From: Burkholderia pyrrocinia
GTDB taxonomy: Bacteria; Pseudomonadota; Gammaproteobacteria; Burkholderiales; Burkholderiaceae
Assembly: GCF_018417535.1 (NCBI RefSeq)
Contig: NZ_CP070978.1
Location: forward strand, 2,046,001 to 2,110,000
Direction: 5' to 3'
Length of the DNA: 64,000 nt
The translations under genes and the position numbers were made by a program. A model generated the notes under the pieces. The model did no database searches. It saw nothing but the letters and a program-made list of their open reading frames with translations, and was not told the origin of the DNA. Positions 38,455 to 47,896 of the stretch are shown here, piece by piece; the first letter of the stretch is position 1; each line of letters begins with the position of its first letter.

Positions 38455-38516
38455 GGCGCCTCCTCCGAAATGGCCGCACCGGCCGCCCAGGCTTCACGCC
38501 CGGCGCGCCCGCGCCG

Positions 38517-38969
38517 TCAGGCCGCTTCCGACAGCGATTTCGCGACGGGTTCGCCAAGCACCCCGCCGTGCTGCGCGGATCGGTCGGTGGCGTTCTCGCA
38601 CGCCATCGACACGAACGCATCGCGAGTCGTATGCAGCGCACTCGCCGTCCGATCGATGTCGTGCACGATGTGCTTCGGCAAGCACAGCTCGATCCGCACG
38701 GAACTCGACGTCATCCGGGTCAGATCGATATCGAAGAACCGCCAGATCCCGTCGCCGGCATCGACCTCCGACGCCTGCAATACCGACATGTCCGTAGTCG
38801 GCGGCGGAACGAGACGCGCGGACCGGTCATAGCGGGCCATGACCCGTTGCGCAGCGGCCGCCTGCAACTCGCCATACGAGTCACCTTCCACATCGACATC
38901 GGGAAAATCCGGAAGCGCGCCGCGATAGCGGGGATTCCGGTGCCGCGTGATATAGATCGGATATTTCAT
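38517..38969 (-). CDS. HicB-like protein, orphan copy B
   Basis: This 150-residue protein begins MKYPIYITRHRNPRYRGALP then DFPDVDVEGDSYGEL, the HicB-type fold, and has LCLPKHIVHDIDRTASALH in the C-terminal half. It is collinear with copy A at 1848-2270, including LVPPPTTDMSVLQAS. The ATG at 38969 follows GGGAG. No HicA is adjacent. It ends about 60 bp before the ndvB start on the same strand and is divergent from a slipin remnant across element F. Confidence 0.78.
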   Translation of the reverse strand: MKYPIYITRHRNPRYRGALPDFPDVDVEGDSYGELQAAAAQRVMARYDRSARLVPPPTTDMSVLQASEVDAGDGIWRFFDIDLTRMTSSSVRIELCLPKHIVHDIDRTASALHTTRDAFVSMACENATDRSAQHGGVLGEPVAKSLSEAA

Positions 38970-39147
38970 GAACCACTCCCGACAGTGGAATGTGACGAAC
39001 GTCATCGTGCATCGCGGCGGCTCGACGAGTCGGTACGCTGAAGAACAGTCTCCGGGGCACGTTTCGTGGTGCGCTGCCGGCCGTTCACACACCGGATCGC
39101 CCGATGCCGCGCTATCCGGCCAGGCAAGCGCAACGCGCTCGATCCAG

Positions 39148-39161
39148 GTACGGCACCGTAC
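39148..39161. promoter_or_regulatory. Palindrome element F (GTACG-N4-CGTAC)
   Basis: gtacggcaccgtac is a perfect palindrome between HicB-like copy B and the slipin remnant. Flanks match element A (TTTGCA, then GCGCACGTT), but the downstream box is 22 nt away instead of 19, on the side of the dead slipin gene. Confidence 0.55.
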
Positions 39162-39227
39162 CGATGATTTGCACGGCGACCGAGCGCACGTTCGCATCAG
39201 GCGCGTCGGCCTCTGTTGCCGGGAGGG

Positions 39228-39369
39228 CCAGGACGACCCGGGATGCGGCGCGCTTCAGTTGCGGGCGATGAACATCGTCTGCGAAACGACGAAGGAACGC
39301 GGCGCGACGATCCTGATCCACGGTGCGATGGTGGACAGCCTGAATCCGGGTATGACATTGCAAGGATGA
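39228..39369 (+). pseudogene. Slipin C-terminal remnant
   Basis: The frame reads LQLRAMNIVCETTKERGATI then LIHGAMVDSLNPGMTLQG, matching the last part of the intact slipin at 595-1467. Everything before it, including the membrane anchor and most of the SPFH domain, is missing. It sits divergent to HicB-like copy B, as the intact slipin does to copy A. Confidence 0.82.
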
Positions 39370-39505
39370 GCACTCGTTCACCTTGTCATCGAGGCAGACC
39401 ACCCGACGACACTCCTGAACCCAGGGCCGGGAATCTGCGCTTGTCGTCCGTTTCGCTGAGCAGGCATCGAAACGTTCCGACGGCGTCGATTCGCGCTCGA
39501 GGCGG

Positions 39506-40264
39506 TCAGTGCGCGAAGTAATGCATGCCCCCGTCCACCGGAATGACCGCGCCCGTGATGTATCGCGCGAGCGGTGAGGCCAGGAATGCGACCAGGTGCC
39601 CGATATCGTCGGGCTCGCCGAAATAGCCAGCCGGAATGTTGTTCGCGACGAACGCCTGGCGTGCATCCTCGGTCGGATGCAGTTTCGTCAGCGTCTGCTC
39701 GCTGTTGATGCGGCCCGGCGGGATCGTGTTGACGGTCACACCGTCGGCGGCGACGTCGCAGGAGAGCCCCTTCGCCCACAGATGAAGCGCCGCCTTCGCC
39801 GCACTGGCAGCGTTGAGCGTGCGCGGCTCCATCGAGCCGCTGATGTTGATGATGCGGCCCCAGCAGCGCGCGCGCATTCTTGGCAGCACCGCTTCGGCGA
39901 GCCGACGCGCAGCCGAGAAATTCAGCGCGAACGCTTCGTCCCATGTCGCTTCCGGCGCGATCACCGGCACCTGCCGCGAGCCGCCGGCATTGTTGACGAG
40001 GATGTCGATCGCGCCGAGCGCCGATTCAGCCTCGGCGACGATGCGCGCGACGTCCGCCACGTCGGTTACGTCGCCCGTCAGTACGACAGGTGTTTCGCCC
40101 CCGAAATTCTCGATCTCGGTCGCGAGCATGATGAGCCGCTCCGAGCGCCGCGCCGTCACTGCGACGCGCACCCCCTGTTTTGCCAGAACGCGCGCAATGC
40201 CGGCGCCGATCCCAGAACTCGCGCCGGAGATCAGCGCGGTCCGCCCTTTCAGTTCCAGATCCAT
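39506..40264 (-). CDS. Short-chain dehydrogenase/reductase lacking the catalytic tyrosine
   Basis: This 252-residue Rossmann protein has the cofactor motif SGASSGIGAGIA (about 12-23), NNAG and the C-terminal PVDGG. Where a classical SDR has YxxxK, this reads ASAAK (in NAASAAKAAL), so the catalytic Tyr is replaced by Ala; the Lys is kept and the Ser lies in NISGS. It may be inactive as a reductase or do another reaction. ATG at 40264 is one codon inside an ATG-ATG pair. It is the last gene of the efflux operon, about 79 bp below the outer-membrane factor gene. Confidence 0.82.
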   Translation of the reverse strand: MDLELKGRTALISGASSGIGAGIARVLAKQGVRVAVTARRSERLIMLATEIENFGGETPVVLTGDVTDVADVARIVAEAESALGAIDILVNNAGGSRQVPVIAPEATWDEAFALNFSAARRLAEAVLPRMRARCWGRIINISGSMEPRTLNAASAAKAALHLWAKGLSCDVAADGVTVNTIPPGRINSEQTLTKLHPTEDARQAFVANNIPAGYFGEPDDIGHLVAFLASPLARYITGAVIPVDGGMHYFAH

Positions 40265-40343
40265 CATGGTTGTCGATTTGTCCGATAGTTAATTGTTGTT
40301 CGAAGCTGCACGCAGGTGAAACGCCGATGCCTACACCGTCTCC

Positions 40344-41852
40344 TCAGCGAATGGCAACCGTTGGTGCCGCGCCCCAGCCTCCTCCCAACGCCCGGATCAG
40401 ATTGACGGTAGCGATCGCCTGCGCACCCGCGAGCTGCAGAGCCTCGCGGCGTAACTGCAGCGTGTCGCGCTCGGCGTCGATCACGTCGAGATAACCGACC
40501 GCGCCCTCGCGGTACTGTGTGCGCGACAGGGTCGACGCACGCGACGACGCGGTGACCGCCGCGTCCTGCGTCGCCCGCTGGGTCTTCAGGATGCGTAGCG
40601 CGGACAGGTTGTCCTCGACGTCGCGGAACGCGCCGAGCACCTGCTGGCGATAGTTGGCGACGCTCTCGTCGTAGACGGCACGCGCGCTTGCCAGGTGGCC
40701 GGCACGCCTTCCGCCATCGAACAGCGGCAACGTCAGCGCGGCGCCGGCGAGCGGCCCGAGGACGAAGGTCCGGCTGCTCCACCGGAACAGATCGCCGAGC
40801 GAGCCCGATTCGAAGCCACCCGTAGCGGTCAGCGACAGCGACGGGAAATAGGCGGCCTTTGCGACGCCGATCCTCGCGTTCGCCGCCGCCATCGCACGCT
40901 CGGCCGCCGCGACATCGGGCCGCCGTTCAAGCAGCGTCGACGGCAGGCCCGGAGGGATCTCGACCGTCACGGGCTCGAGCGGCGCCGCGACGAACGTGAA
41001 GTCGGCCGGCGCCTTGCCGAGCAGAATCGCGAGGCTGTGCTCGGCCAATGCACGCGCACGCGCCACGGTCAATCGGTCGGCGCGCGCCGACTCGAGCTCG
41101 GCGCGCGCACGCGCAAGGTCGAGTTCGCCGATGTCGCCGTCGTCGAAACGATGCTGCGCGAGCCGCCAGGCGTCGTCGCGCAGCGCAATCGTGCGGTCGA
41201 ACACGACGAGCTCCGCATCGAGTTCGCGCAGCGTGAAATACTGCTGCGCGACGTCAGCCTGCAGCGCGAGCAGTACCGAGCGGTAGAGCGCCTCGCTCTG
41301 CTGCGCGTCGGCCTTCGCCGCGGCGGCCGTATCGGATACACGGCCGAACAGGTCGGCCTCGTAAGAAGCGCCGACCTGCGCGCGCCAAAAGGTCTGGAAC
41401 GGACCGTTCCCGTCGTCGGGCAGGAATTGCGAAGCCGGCGAGAACTTCTGCCGCGTCGGGCCGAACCCTGCGTCGAGCGACGGGAACAGGCTCGCGCGCG
41501 CGGCCTGCTGTACCGCACGCGATTGCTTCATGCGTGCGGCGGCAGCGGCCAGGCCCGGGCTGGCCGCCTGCGCGGCGTCCTCGAGCGAATTGAGCGTCGC
41601 CTCGCCGAATATCGTCCACCATGCGCCGCGCGCTGCATCGTCGGCTGGTTCAGCTGCCTTCCACGCCCCCATGTCAGCGGCCGACGCAACCGGCGCGTCG
41701 GAAGCCGGGGATGCCGAGGGCGGCGACGCTTCCTTGAAACCCGACGGCACGCCAACTGCCGGGACCACGTAGTTCGGTGCGAGCGAGCAGCCGCCTGCAG
41801 CCAGCAGCGCGGCGAGCGATGCCGGCCCTGCGAAATTGCGCAATAGCTTCAT
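40344..41852 (-). CDS. RND efflux outer-membrane lipoprotein (NodT/OprM type)
   Basis: This 502-residue protein is the outer-membrane channel of a tripartite pump. It has a lipoprotein signal (AAGGC near 22), two TolC-type repeats, and the characteristic LPSTLLERRPDVAAAE (about 305-320) and YREGAVGYLDVIDAERD (about 450). GGAGG precedes the ATG. It follows the RND permease gene by only 12 bp. Confidence 0.93.
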   Translation of the reverse strand: MKLLRNFAGPASLAALLAAGGCSLAPNYVVPAVGVPSGFKEASPPSASPASDAPVASAADMGAWKAAEPADDAARGAWWTIFGEATLNSLEDAAQAASPGLAAAAARMKQSRAVQQAARASLFPSLDAGFGPTRQKFSPASQFLPDDGNGPFQTFWRAQVGASYEADLFGRVSDTAAAAKADAQQSEALYRSVLLALQADVAQQYFTLRELDAELVVFDRTIALRDDAWRLAQHRFDDGDIGELDLARARAELESARADRLTVARARALAEHSLAILLGKAPADFTFVAAPLEPVTVEIPPGLPSTLLERRPDVAAAERAMAAANARIGVAKAAYFPSLSLTATGGFESGSLGDLFRWSSRTFVLGPLAGAALTLPLFDGGRRAGHLASARAVYDESVANYRQQVLGAFRDVEDNLSALRILKTQRATQDAAVTASSRASTLSRTQYREGAVGYLDVIDAERDTLQLRREALQLAGAQAIATVNLIRALGGGWGAAPTVAIR

Positions 41853-41864
41853 TCGTTTCCTCCA

Positions 41865-44800
41865 TCACATCTCAAGCGACGCGCCGACACCCTGAAGCGC
41901 CCCGCGCGCCGGGTCGGCTTCCCCTACGCGTTCGCCACCCGCCAGCTTGCGCAGCACAACGTAGAACACCGGCGTCAGCAGCAGCCCGAACAGCGTCACA
42001 CCGAGCATCCCGAAGAACACGGCAATGCCCATCGCGCGCCGCATCTCCGAGCCGGCGCCCGACGACAGCGCGAGCGGCACGACGCCCATCACGAACGCGA
42101 TCGAGGTCATCAGGATCGGGCGCAATCGAAGCCGGCTTGCCTCAATTGCAGCGGCAACGATCGTGCGCCCCTGCTGCTCGAGTTCGCGCGCGAACTCGAC
42201 GATCAGGATCGCGTTCTTTGCAGACAGCCCGACAAGCACCATCAACCCGATCTGCGTGAAGATATTGTTGTCGCCGCGCGTGAGCCAGACACCCGCAAGC
42301 GCCGACAGCATGCCCATCGGCACGACGAGGATGATCGCGAGCGGCAGCGTAAGGCTCTCGTAGAACGCAGCAAGCACGATGAACACGAGCAGCACGCTGA
42401 TCGGGAACACCCAGAGCGCCGAATTGCCGGCCAGCACCTGCTGGTAGGTCATCTCGGTCCACTCGTACTTGATGCCGGGCGGGAAGGTCTCGGCCGCGAT
42501 CCGGTCGATCGCCGCGAGCGCTTGCCCCGACGAGTAGCCCGGAGCCGGGCCACCGTTTAAGTCGGCGGCCGCGAAGCCGTTGTAGCGGACCACCATCTCC
42601 GGGCCATAGGTCGGCTTCACGCTGACGAGCGAGCCAAGCGGCACCATCTCGCCGTTCGCGTTGCGCGTCTTCAGCAGGCCGATGTCGTCCGCCGTCGCGC
42701 GAAACGGCGAATCGGCCTGCACACGCACCTGGTAGACACGGCCGAAGCGGTTGAAATCGTTCACGTAGAGCGAACCGAGATAGACCTGCATCGTGTCGAA
42801 CACGTCGGTGACGGGAATGCCGAGTTGCTTGGCGCGCACACGGTCGATGTCGACGTTGAGCTGCGGCACATTGATCTGGTAGCTCGAGAACAGCGGCCCC
42901 AGTTCGGGTGCCGACGCGGCACGCTTGATAAAGGCCTGGGTGACCTCGTTCAGGCGTTCGTAGCCAAGCGCACCGCGATCCTCGATCTGCAGCTTGAAGC
43001 CGCCCAGCGTTCCGAGGCCGAGCACCGGCGGCGGCGGGAACACGGCGATGAACGAACTCTTGATCGCCCCGTATTCCTGGTTCAGCTGGCTGGCGATCAC
43101 GTCGGCCGACAGCGCGCTGCTGCCGCGCTCGCCGAGCGGCTTCAGCGTGATGAAGACGATCCCCGCACTCGACGAGTTCGTGAAGCCGTTCACCGATAGC
43201 CCCGGGAATTCGAGCGCGCTCGCGACGCCAGGCTGCTTCAGCGCGATCCGCGTCATGTCGGCGATCACCTTCTCGGTCCGATCGAGCGACGCTCCGCTCG
43301 GCAGTTGCGCAAACGCGATCAGGTATTCCTTATCCTGCGCGGGCACGAAGCCGACCGGAACGGTCTTGCCGACGAACACGGTGACGCCGAGCAGCGCCGC
43401 GTAGACGGCCATCACCGCCGTCTTGCGGCCGACGATTCGCGCGACGCCTCCGCCATAGGCACCCGACACGCGATGAAATACGGAATTGAAACGGGCGAAG
43501 AACGCCCCGAAGATCCGATGCATGGTGCGCGTCAGCCAGTCCTGCGGCGCGTCGTGGCGCTTGAGCAGCAGCGCAGACAGCGCCGGCGACAGCGTCAACG
43601 AATTGAACGCCGAGATCACGGTCGAGATCGCGATCGTCATCGCAAACTGCTTATAGAACTGCCCGGTCAGCCCCGACATGAACGCGAGCGGCACGAACAC
43701 GGCGACGAGCGTCAGCGCGATTGCAACGATCGGCCCGCTAACCTCGCGCATCGCCTGATAAGTCGCCTCGCGCGGACTCAGCCCCGCCGCAATGTTGCGC
43801 TCGACGTTCTCGACCACGACGATCGCGTCGTCCACCACGATCCCGATCGCGAGCACCATCCCGAACAGGGATAGCGCGTTGATCGAGAACCCGAATGCGA
43901 GCAGCAGCGAGAATGTCCCGACGATCGAGATCGGCACCGCGAGCAGCGGGATGATCGACGCGCGCCAGGTCTGCAGGAACAGCACGACGACGATCACGAC
44001 GAGTGCAACCGCCTCGGCGAGCGTACGGATAACGGCGTCGATGCTCGCGCGAACGAACTGGGTCGGATCGAACACGATACGGTAGTCGACGCCCTTCGGC
44101 ATGTCACGCTTGGCCTGCGTCATGATCTCGCGCACCTGTCGGGAAATCTCCAGTGCGTTGCCGTTCGGCGCCTGCAGAATCGCGAACGCAACGGCCGGCT
44201 TGCCGTCGAGCAGCGAGCGTAGTCCGTATTCGGAGGCGGCCAGCTCGACGCGTGCGACGTCTCGCAGATAGGTGACGCCGCCGCCCGGCGCCGCCTTCAG
44301 GACAATGTCGCCGAACTCGCGCTCGGTCGAGAGCCGCCCGCGCGCATTGACCGACAGTTGCATCGGCGCGTTGACCGACATCGGCGAGCCGCCGACCACG
44401 CCGGCTGCAACCTGTACGTTCTGCTCGCGAATCGCCGCGACCACGTCGTTCGCGGTCAGGCCGCGCGCGGCGACCTTCGCCGGATCGAGCCAGATCCGCA
44501 TCGCATAGTCGCCGCCGCCCCAGATCTTGACCTCGCCGACGCCGGGCACGCGCTCGAGACGGTCCTTGATGTTGAGGATTCCGTAGTTTCGCAGATAGGT
44601 CATGTCGTAGCGGTTGTCGGGCGACACGAGATGCACGACGAGCGTCTGCGTTGGCGACGATTTCGCGGTCGTCACGCCAAGCCGCTGCACGTCTTCGGGC
44701 AGATGCGGCAGCGCCTGCGACACGCGGTTCTGCACCAGCTGCTGTGCCTTGTCGGGATCGGTGCCGACCTGGAACGTGACGGTCAGCGTCAGGTTGCCGT

Positions 44801-45059
44801 CGCCATTGGCTTGCGACTGCATGTAGAGCATGTCCTCGACGCCATTGATCTGCTCCTCGAGCGGCGATGCGACCGACTCGGCGATCACCTTCGGATTCGC
44901 GCCCGGATACTGCGCATGCACGACAATCGACGGCGGTACGACTTCCGGGTACTCGGACACCGGCAGCCGGAACAGCGAGATCAGCCCGGCGAGCAGCACG
45001 ACGACAGACAGCATGCACGCGAAGATCGGCCGGTCGATGAAGAAACGGGAAATGTTCAT
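41865..45059 (-). CDS. RND efflux permease (HAE1/AcrB type)
   Basis: This 1,064-residue inner-membrane transporter has 12 helices in two halves, beginning MNISRFFIDRPIFACMLSVV, with the family segments VDDAIVVVENVER in helix-4 loop (about 405-417) and GLSAKNAILIVEFARE (about 970). Two large periplasmic loops form the drug-binding porter domain. It exports hydrophobic or amphiphilic compounds using the proton gradient. It lies 6 bp after the membrane fusion gene; with the genes below it, it probably exports or protects against the product of the adjacent cluster. Confidence 0.95.
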   Translation of the reverse strand: MNISRFFIDRPIFACMLSVVVLLAGLISLFRLPVSEYPEVVPPSIVVHAQYPGANPKVIAESVASPLEEQINGVEDMLYMQSQANGDGNLTLTVTFQVGTDPDKAQQLVQNRVSQALPHLPEDVQRLGVTTAKSSPTQTLVVHLVSPDNRYDMTYLRNYGILNIKDRLERVPGVGEVKIWGGGDYAMRIWLDPAKVAARGLTANDVVAAIREQNVQVAAGVVGGSPMSVNAPMQLSVNARGRLSTEREFGDIVLKAAPGGGVTYLRDVARVELAASEYGLRSLLDGKPAVAFAILQAPNGNALEISRQVREIMTQAKRDMPKGVDYRIVFDPTQFVRASIDAVIRTLAEAVALVVIVVVLFLQTWRASIIPLLAVPISIVGTFSLLLAFGFSINALSLFGMVLAIGIVVDDAIVVVENVERNIAAGLSPREATYQAMREVSGPIVAIALTLVAVFVPLAFMSGLTGQFYKQFAMTIAISTVISAFNSLTLSPALSALLLKRHDAPQDWLTRTMHRIFGAFFARFNSVFHRVSGAYGGGVARIVGRKTAVMAVYAALLGVTVFVGKTVPVGFVPAQDKEYLIAFAQLPSGASLDRTEKVIADMTRIALKQPGVASALEFPGLSVNGFTNSSSAGIVFITLKPLGERGSSALSADVIASQLNQEYGAIKSSFIAVFPPPPVLGLGTLGGFKLQIEDRGALGYERLNEVTQAFIKRAASAPELGPLFSSYQINVPQLNVDIDRVRAKQLGIPVTDVFDTMQVYLGSLYVNDFNRFGRVYQVRVQADSPFRATADDIGLLKTRNANGEMVPLGSLVSVKPTYGPEMVVRYNGFAAADLNGGPAPGYSSGQALAAIDRIAAETFPPGIKYEWTEMTYQQVLAGNSALWVFPISVLLVFIVLAAFYESLTLPLAIILVVPMGMLSALAGVWLTRGDNNIFTQIGLMVLVGLSAKNAILIVEFARELEQQGRTIVAAAIEASRLRLRPILMTSIAFVMGVVPLALSSGAGSEMRRAMGIAVFFGMLGVTLFGLLLTPVFYVVLRKLAGGERVGEADPARGALQGVGASLEM

Positions 45060-45065
45060 GGCGGA

Positions 45066-46238
45066 TCAGCCGTTCAGGGAGACGGGATGAGCCCGGACAC
45101 CGTCGCCGGGTCGCACGCGCTGTACACCGTTCACGACGATGCGCTCGCCCTTCGCGAGCCCGCTATCGACGATGCGCAGGCCGTTGTCGGAGAGATCGCC
45201 GAGGACGATCATGCGGTACTCGACCTGGTTTCGGTCGTTGACGACGAGCACGAATTTCTTGTCCTGATCGGTGCCGATTGCCTCGTCGGGCACCATCAGC
45301 ACCTCGTGCGGCGCGTCGCCTCCGATTCGCACGCGCGCGAAGAGGCCGGGCACGAGCGTTCCGTTCGGGTTATCGAAACGCGCGCGTACGCGGATCGTTC
45401 CCGAGCGGGCGTCGAGCCGGTTGTCGACCGATGCGACGCTGCCCTTGTACGAGTAGCCAGTTTCGTCTGCAAGACCCAGTCGCGCGGGCACATCGTCGTG
45501 CGCGGCGCGGCCGAGGAAGCGCAGATAGGTCTTCTCGTCGACGTCGAACGACGCGTAGATCGGCGAGGTCGAGACCAGCGTCGTCAGGAGCGGCGCATTC
45601 GCTCCCGCCGTCACGATGTTGCCGACCGTCAGTTCGGCGCGCGACACACGCCCCGCGACCGGCGCGACGATCCGCGTATAGGACAGGTTGATGCGCGCGG
45701 ACTCGAGTGCGGCGCGCGCCGCCCGCAGGCCGGCCGACGCCTCGCGCGCGGCGTTCTGCTTCGCGTCGTAGTCGCGCTTTGCGATTGCATTGTCGGCGAT
45801 GAGACGCTGCGCGCGCGCGGCGTCGGTGGCTGCATCGTCGCTGCGGGCCTGCGCTGCCGCGAGCTGCGCGGCAGCGCGGTCGACCTCGGCCGCGTACGGG
45901 CGCGGATCGATCGTGAAGAGCGGATCGCCCTTCCTGACGAGCGCGCCGTCGCGGAAGTGAACGGCGATGACCGTGCCGGAAACCAGCGGCCGGACTTCGA
46001 CCTGCTCGATCGCTTCAACGCGCCCCGAATAGCTCTGCCATTCGGTGATGCGCCGCTGCAATACAGGCGCCACATCGACTTCGGTGAACGCAGCGGGTTC
46101 GTTGGCCTTTACCGCGCTGTGGCGGTCGAAACCGAGCGCCGTGAAGCCGGCCACCGCGACGGCCGCGGCGGCCGCGATCGTCAGCGCAGTCCTGCCGCGC
46201 CGGCGGCCGATCCGGCCGGATTGGGGAGAGGATGTCAT
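45066..46238 (-). CDS. RND periplasmic adaptor (membrane fusion protein)
   Basis: This 390-residue protein has an N-terminal membrane anchor (ALTIAAAAAVAVAGFTALG), a lipoyl-like domain (VRPLVSGTVIAVHFRDGALV then RKGDPLFTID), a coiled-coil hairpin and beta-barrel (YSYKGSVASVDNRLDARSGT). It bridges the permease and outer-membrane channel. The ATG at 46238 follows AAGGG. It starts 26 bp after the monooxygenase stop codon, so the pump and the biosynthetic genes are one transcription unit. Confidence 0.93.
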   Translation of the reverse strand: MTSSPQSGRIGRRRGRTALTIAAAAAVAVAGFTALGFDRHSAVKANEPAAFTEVDVAPVLQRRITEWQSYSGRVEAIEQVEVRPLVSGTVIAVHFRDGALVRKGDPLFTIDPRPYAAEVDRAAAQLAAAQARSDDAATDAARAQRLIADNAIAKRDYDAKQNAAREASAGLRAARAALESARINLSYTRIVAPVAGRVSRAELTVGNIVTAGANAPLLTTLVSTSPIYASFDVDEKTYLRFLGRAAHDDVPARLGLADETGYSYKGSVASVDNRLDARSGTIRVRARFDNPNGTLVPGLFARVRIGGDAPHEVLMVPDEAIGTDQDKKFVLVVNDRNQVEYRMIVLGDLSDNGLRIVDSGLAKGERIVVNGVQRVRPGDGVRAHPVSLNG

Positions 46239-46264
46239 AGGGTTGCCCTTGTCGTGATTCAGGT

Positions 46265-47896
46265 TCAGATCGTGCGATGCGCGGGCAACGCGTCGTTGCG
46301 TGCCGGTTCCGTGCCGGCCGCGCCGGGCGGGCCCAGGAGTGCGCGCATTGACGCCAGCGCGTTGGGCAGACCGGTCGATACGTCTGTCGCGAGCACGTAA
46401 CCGTCGGGGCGGCACAGCACGGCGACGAGCCCGCCGAGCCGGTCATGCATCGCCGCGCTGTCGGGAAAACGGACCACGTCGTCGGCCGGACCCGCGTGGA
46501 AATGCCGGTCGGCGCAGATCGCCCAGCAGACGAGTGGCAGTTGCCGCGCGACGAGCCGCGCCGCCGCGAAGGCCTCGGCCGAGTCGCTCGCGGGGCCGGT
46601 CAGGAACAGCACGAAGCGGCCACCCGTAAACGCGTCGAGCGTCGTCTGCAGACGGCCAACCCCGATGCGTGGCATGCGGTCGCCGGCCTGCAGCGCGGCA
46701 GCTGCTCCACGACCAAAATGCGTTCCGCGATAGCCGAGCCGAAGTTGCGCCATCGCGGCGATCATCGTGACCGGCTGGCGGATCCGCAGCGCGATCGGCC
46801 CCAGCGCGAACATCGCAAGACGCACGAACGGGCCGGGCCGCGTGACCATCATCATCGCGCGGTCGGTCGATGCCACCACCTCGTTCGCGACGCGGCGGCG
46901 CTCGTCCTCGTACGTATCGAGCAACGCAGGCGCCGCGCGATGGCGCAACACGAGCGCAAGCTTCCAGGCGAGATTCACTGCGTCATGCATGCCCGTGTTC
47001 ATGCCCTGCCCACCCGCCGGCGAATGGATGTGCGCCGCATCGCCGGCAAGGAACACGCGCCCCTCTCCGAAGCGCGCGGCGACGCGCTTGTGCATCCGGT
47101 AGCCCATCACGCGACTCGGCGAGTGGAACGACCAGCCGTTGAACAACCTGTTGTTCTCCAGAAATCGCGAGAATTGCGCGAAGTCGAGCTGCTCGGCCAC
47201 GCCCTCGTCCTGCGTGAAGTCAGGGCCAACGATCCGGAATTGCCGCCCCGGCTGCGGAATCACCGCGACCGTCGTGCGGTCGCCGATGAATACGTGCGTG
47301 CTGTCGGTGTCGAGCCGCTGCTCGCCGATCTCGGCCTCGGCCAACAGAAACTTGGCCGGATAGGTTGCGCCCTCGAACTCGATGCCGAGCGCCGCGCGCA
47401 CGGCGCTGTTCGCGCCGTCGGCACCGATCACGTAGCGGTAGCGGCGCGTCTCGTCCTCGCCGGTCGCGTGACGCAGCACAACATCAACGCCGTCGGCGTC
47501 CTGCACAAGCGAGACGAGGCCGACGCACCATTCGGGCGTCGCGCCCTGCTCCTCCAGGTGCTCGGCAAGAAACGCCTCGGTGCGCGATTGCGGCAGGATC
47601 AGGTAGAACGGATAAGCTGTCTCGTCGCGCAACACCTCGAAGTCGAGCGAAAACAACTCACGATCCGGTCGGTGAAAGCGCATGTAGCGCGTCGCGCGAC
47701 CGGCTCGAATGAAGGTCTCGTCGAGTCCGAGGAAATGCAGGAATTCGAGCGTGCGCGCATGGATGCCGAGCGCCCGCGACTCGGTCACCGGCCTCGGCTT
47801 CGGGTCGACGATATCGAAACCGACTCCGAGCCGCTGCAAGTACGCGGCCGCCATCAGGCCGACCGGCCCCGCGCCCACCACCAGAATGTCGTTCAT
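46265..47896 (-). CDS. FAD-dependent aromatic monooxygenase (class A)
   Basis: This 543-residue flavoprotein has the dinucleotide motif VVGAGPVGLMAA (about 6-17), the DG motif VIGADGANSAVR (about 150-160) and the GD motif GRVFLAGDAAHIHSPAGGQG (about 280-300). A C-terminal thioredoxin-like domain ends it. Relatives hydroxylate phenols or polyketide rings. The ATG overlaps the stop codon of the KAS III-like gene by 4 bp (ATGA). Its substrate should be the product of the cluster, by inference. Confidence 0.92.
   Translation of the reverse strand: MNDILVVGAGPVGLMAAAYLQRLGVGFDIVDPKPRPVTESRALGIHARTLEFLHFLGLDETFIRAGRATRYMRFHRPDRELFSLDFEVLRDETAYPFYLILPQSRTEAFLAEHLEEQGATPEWCVGLVSLVQDADGVDVVLRHATGEDETRRYRYVIGADGANSAVRAALGIEFEGATYPAKFLLAEAEIGEQRLDTDSTHVFIGDRTTVAVIPQPGRQFRIVGPDFTQDEGVAEQLDFAQFSRFLENNRLFNGWSFHSPSRVMGYRMHKRVAARFGEGRVFLAGDAAHIHSPAGGQGMNTGMHDAVNLAWKLALVLRHRAAPALLDTYEDERRRVANEVVASTDRAMMMVTRPGPFVRLAMFALGPIALRIRQPVTMIAAMAQLRLGYRGTHFGRGAAAALQAGDRMPRIGVGRLQTTLDAFTGGRFVLFLTGPASDSAEAFAAARLVARQLPLVCWAICADRHFHAGPADDVVRFPDSAAMHDRLGGLVAVLCRPDGYVLATDVSTGLPNALASMRALLGPPGAAGTEPARNDALPAHRTI

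Noticed and set aside
44358..46400. A 680-codon plus-strand frame
   Set aside because: Antisense to the RND permease and adaptor genes, which are complete and well supported.
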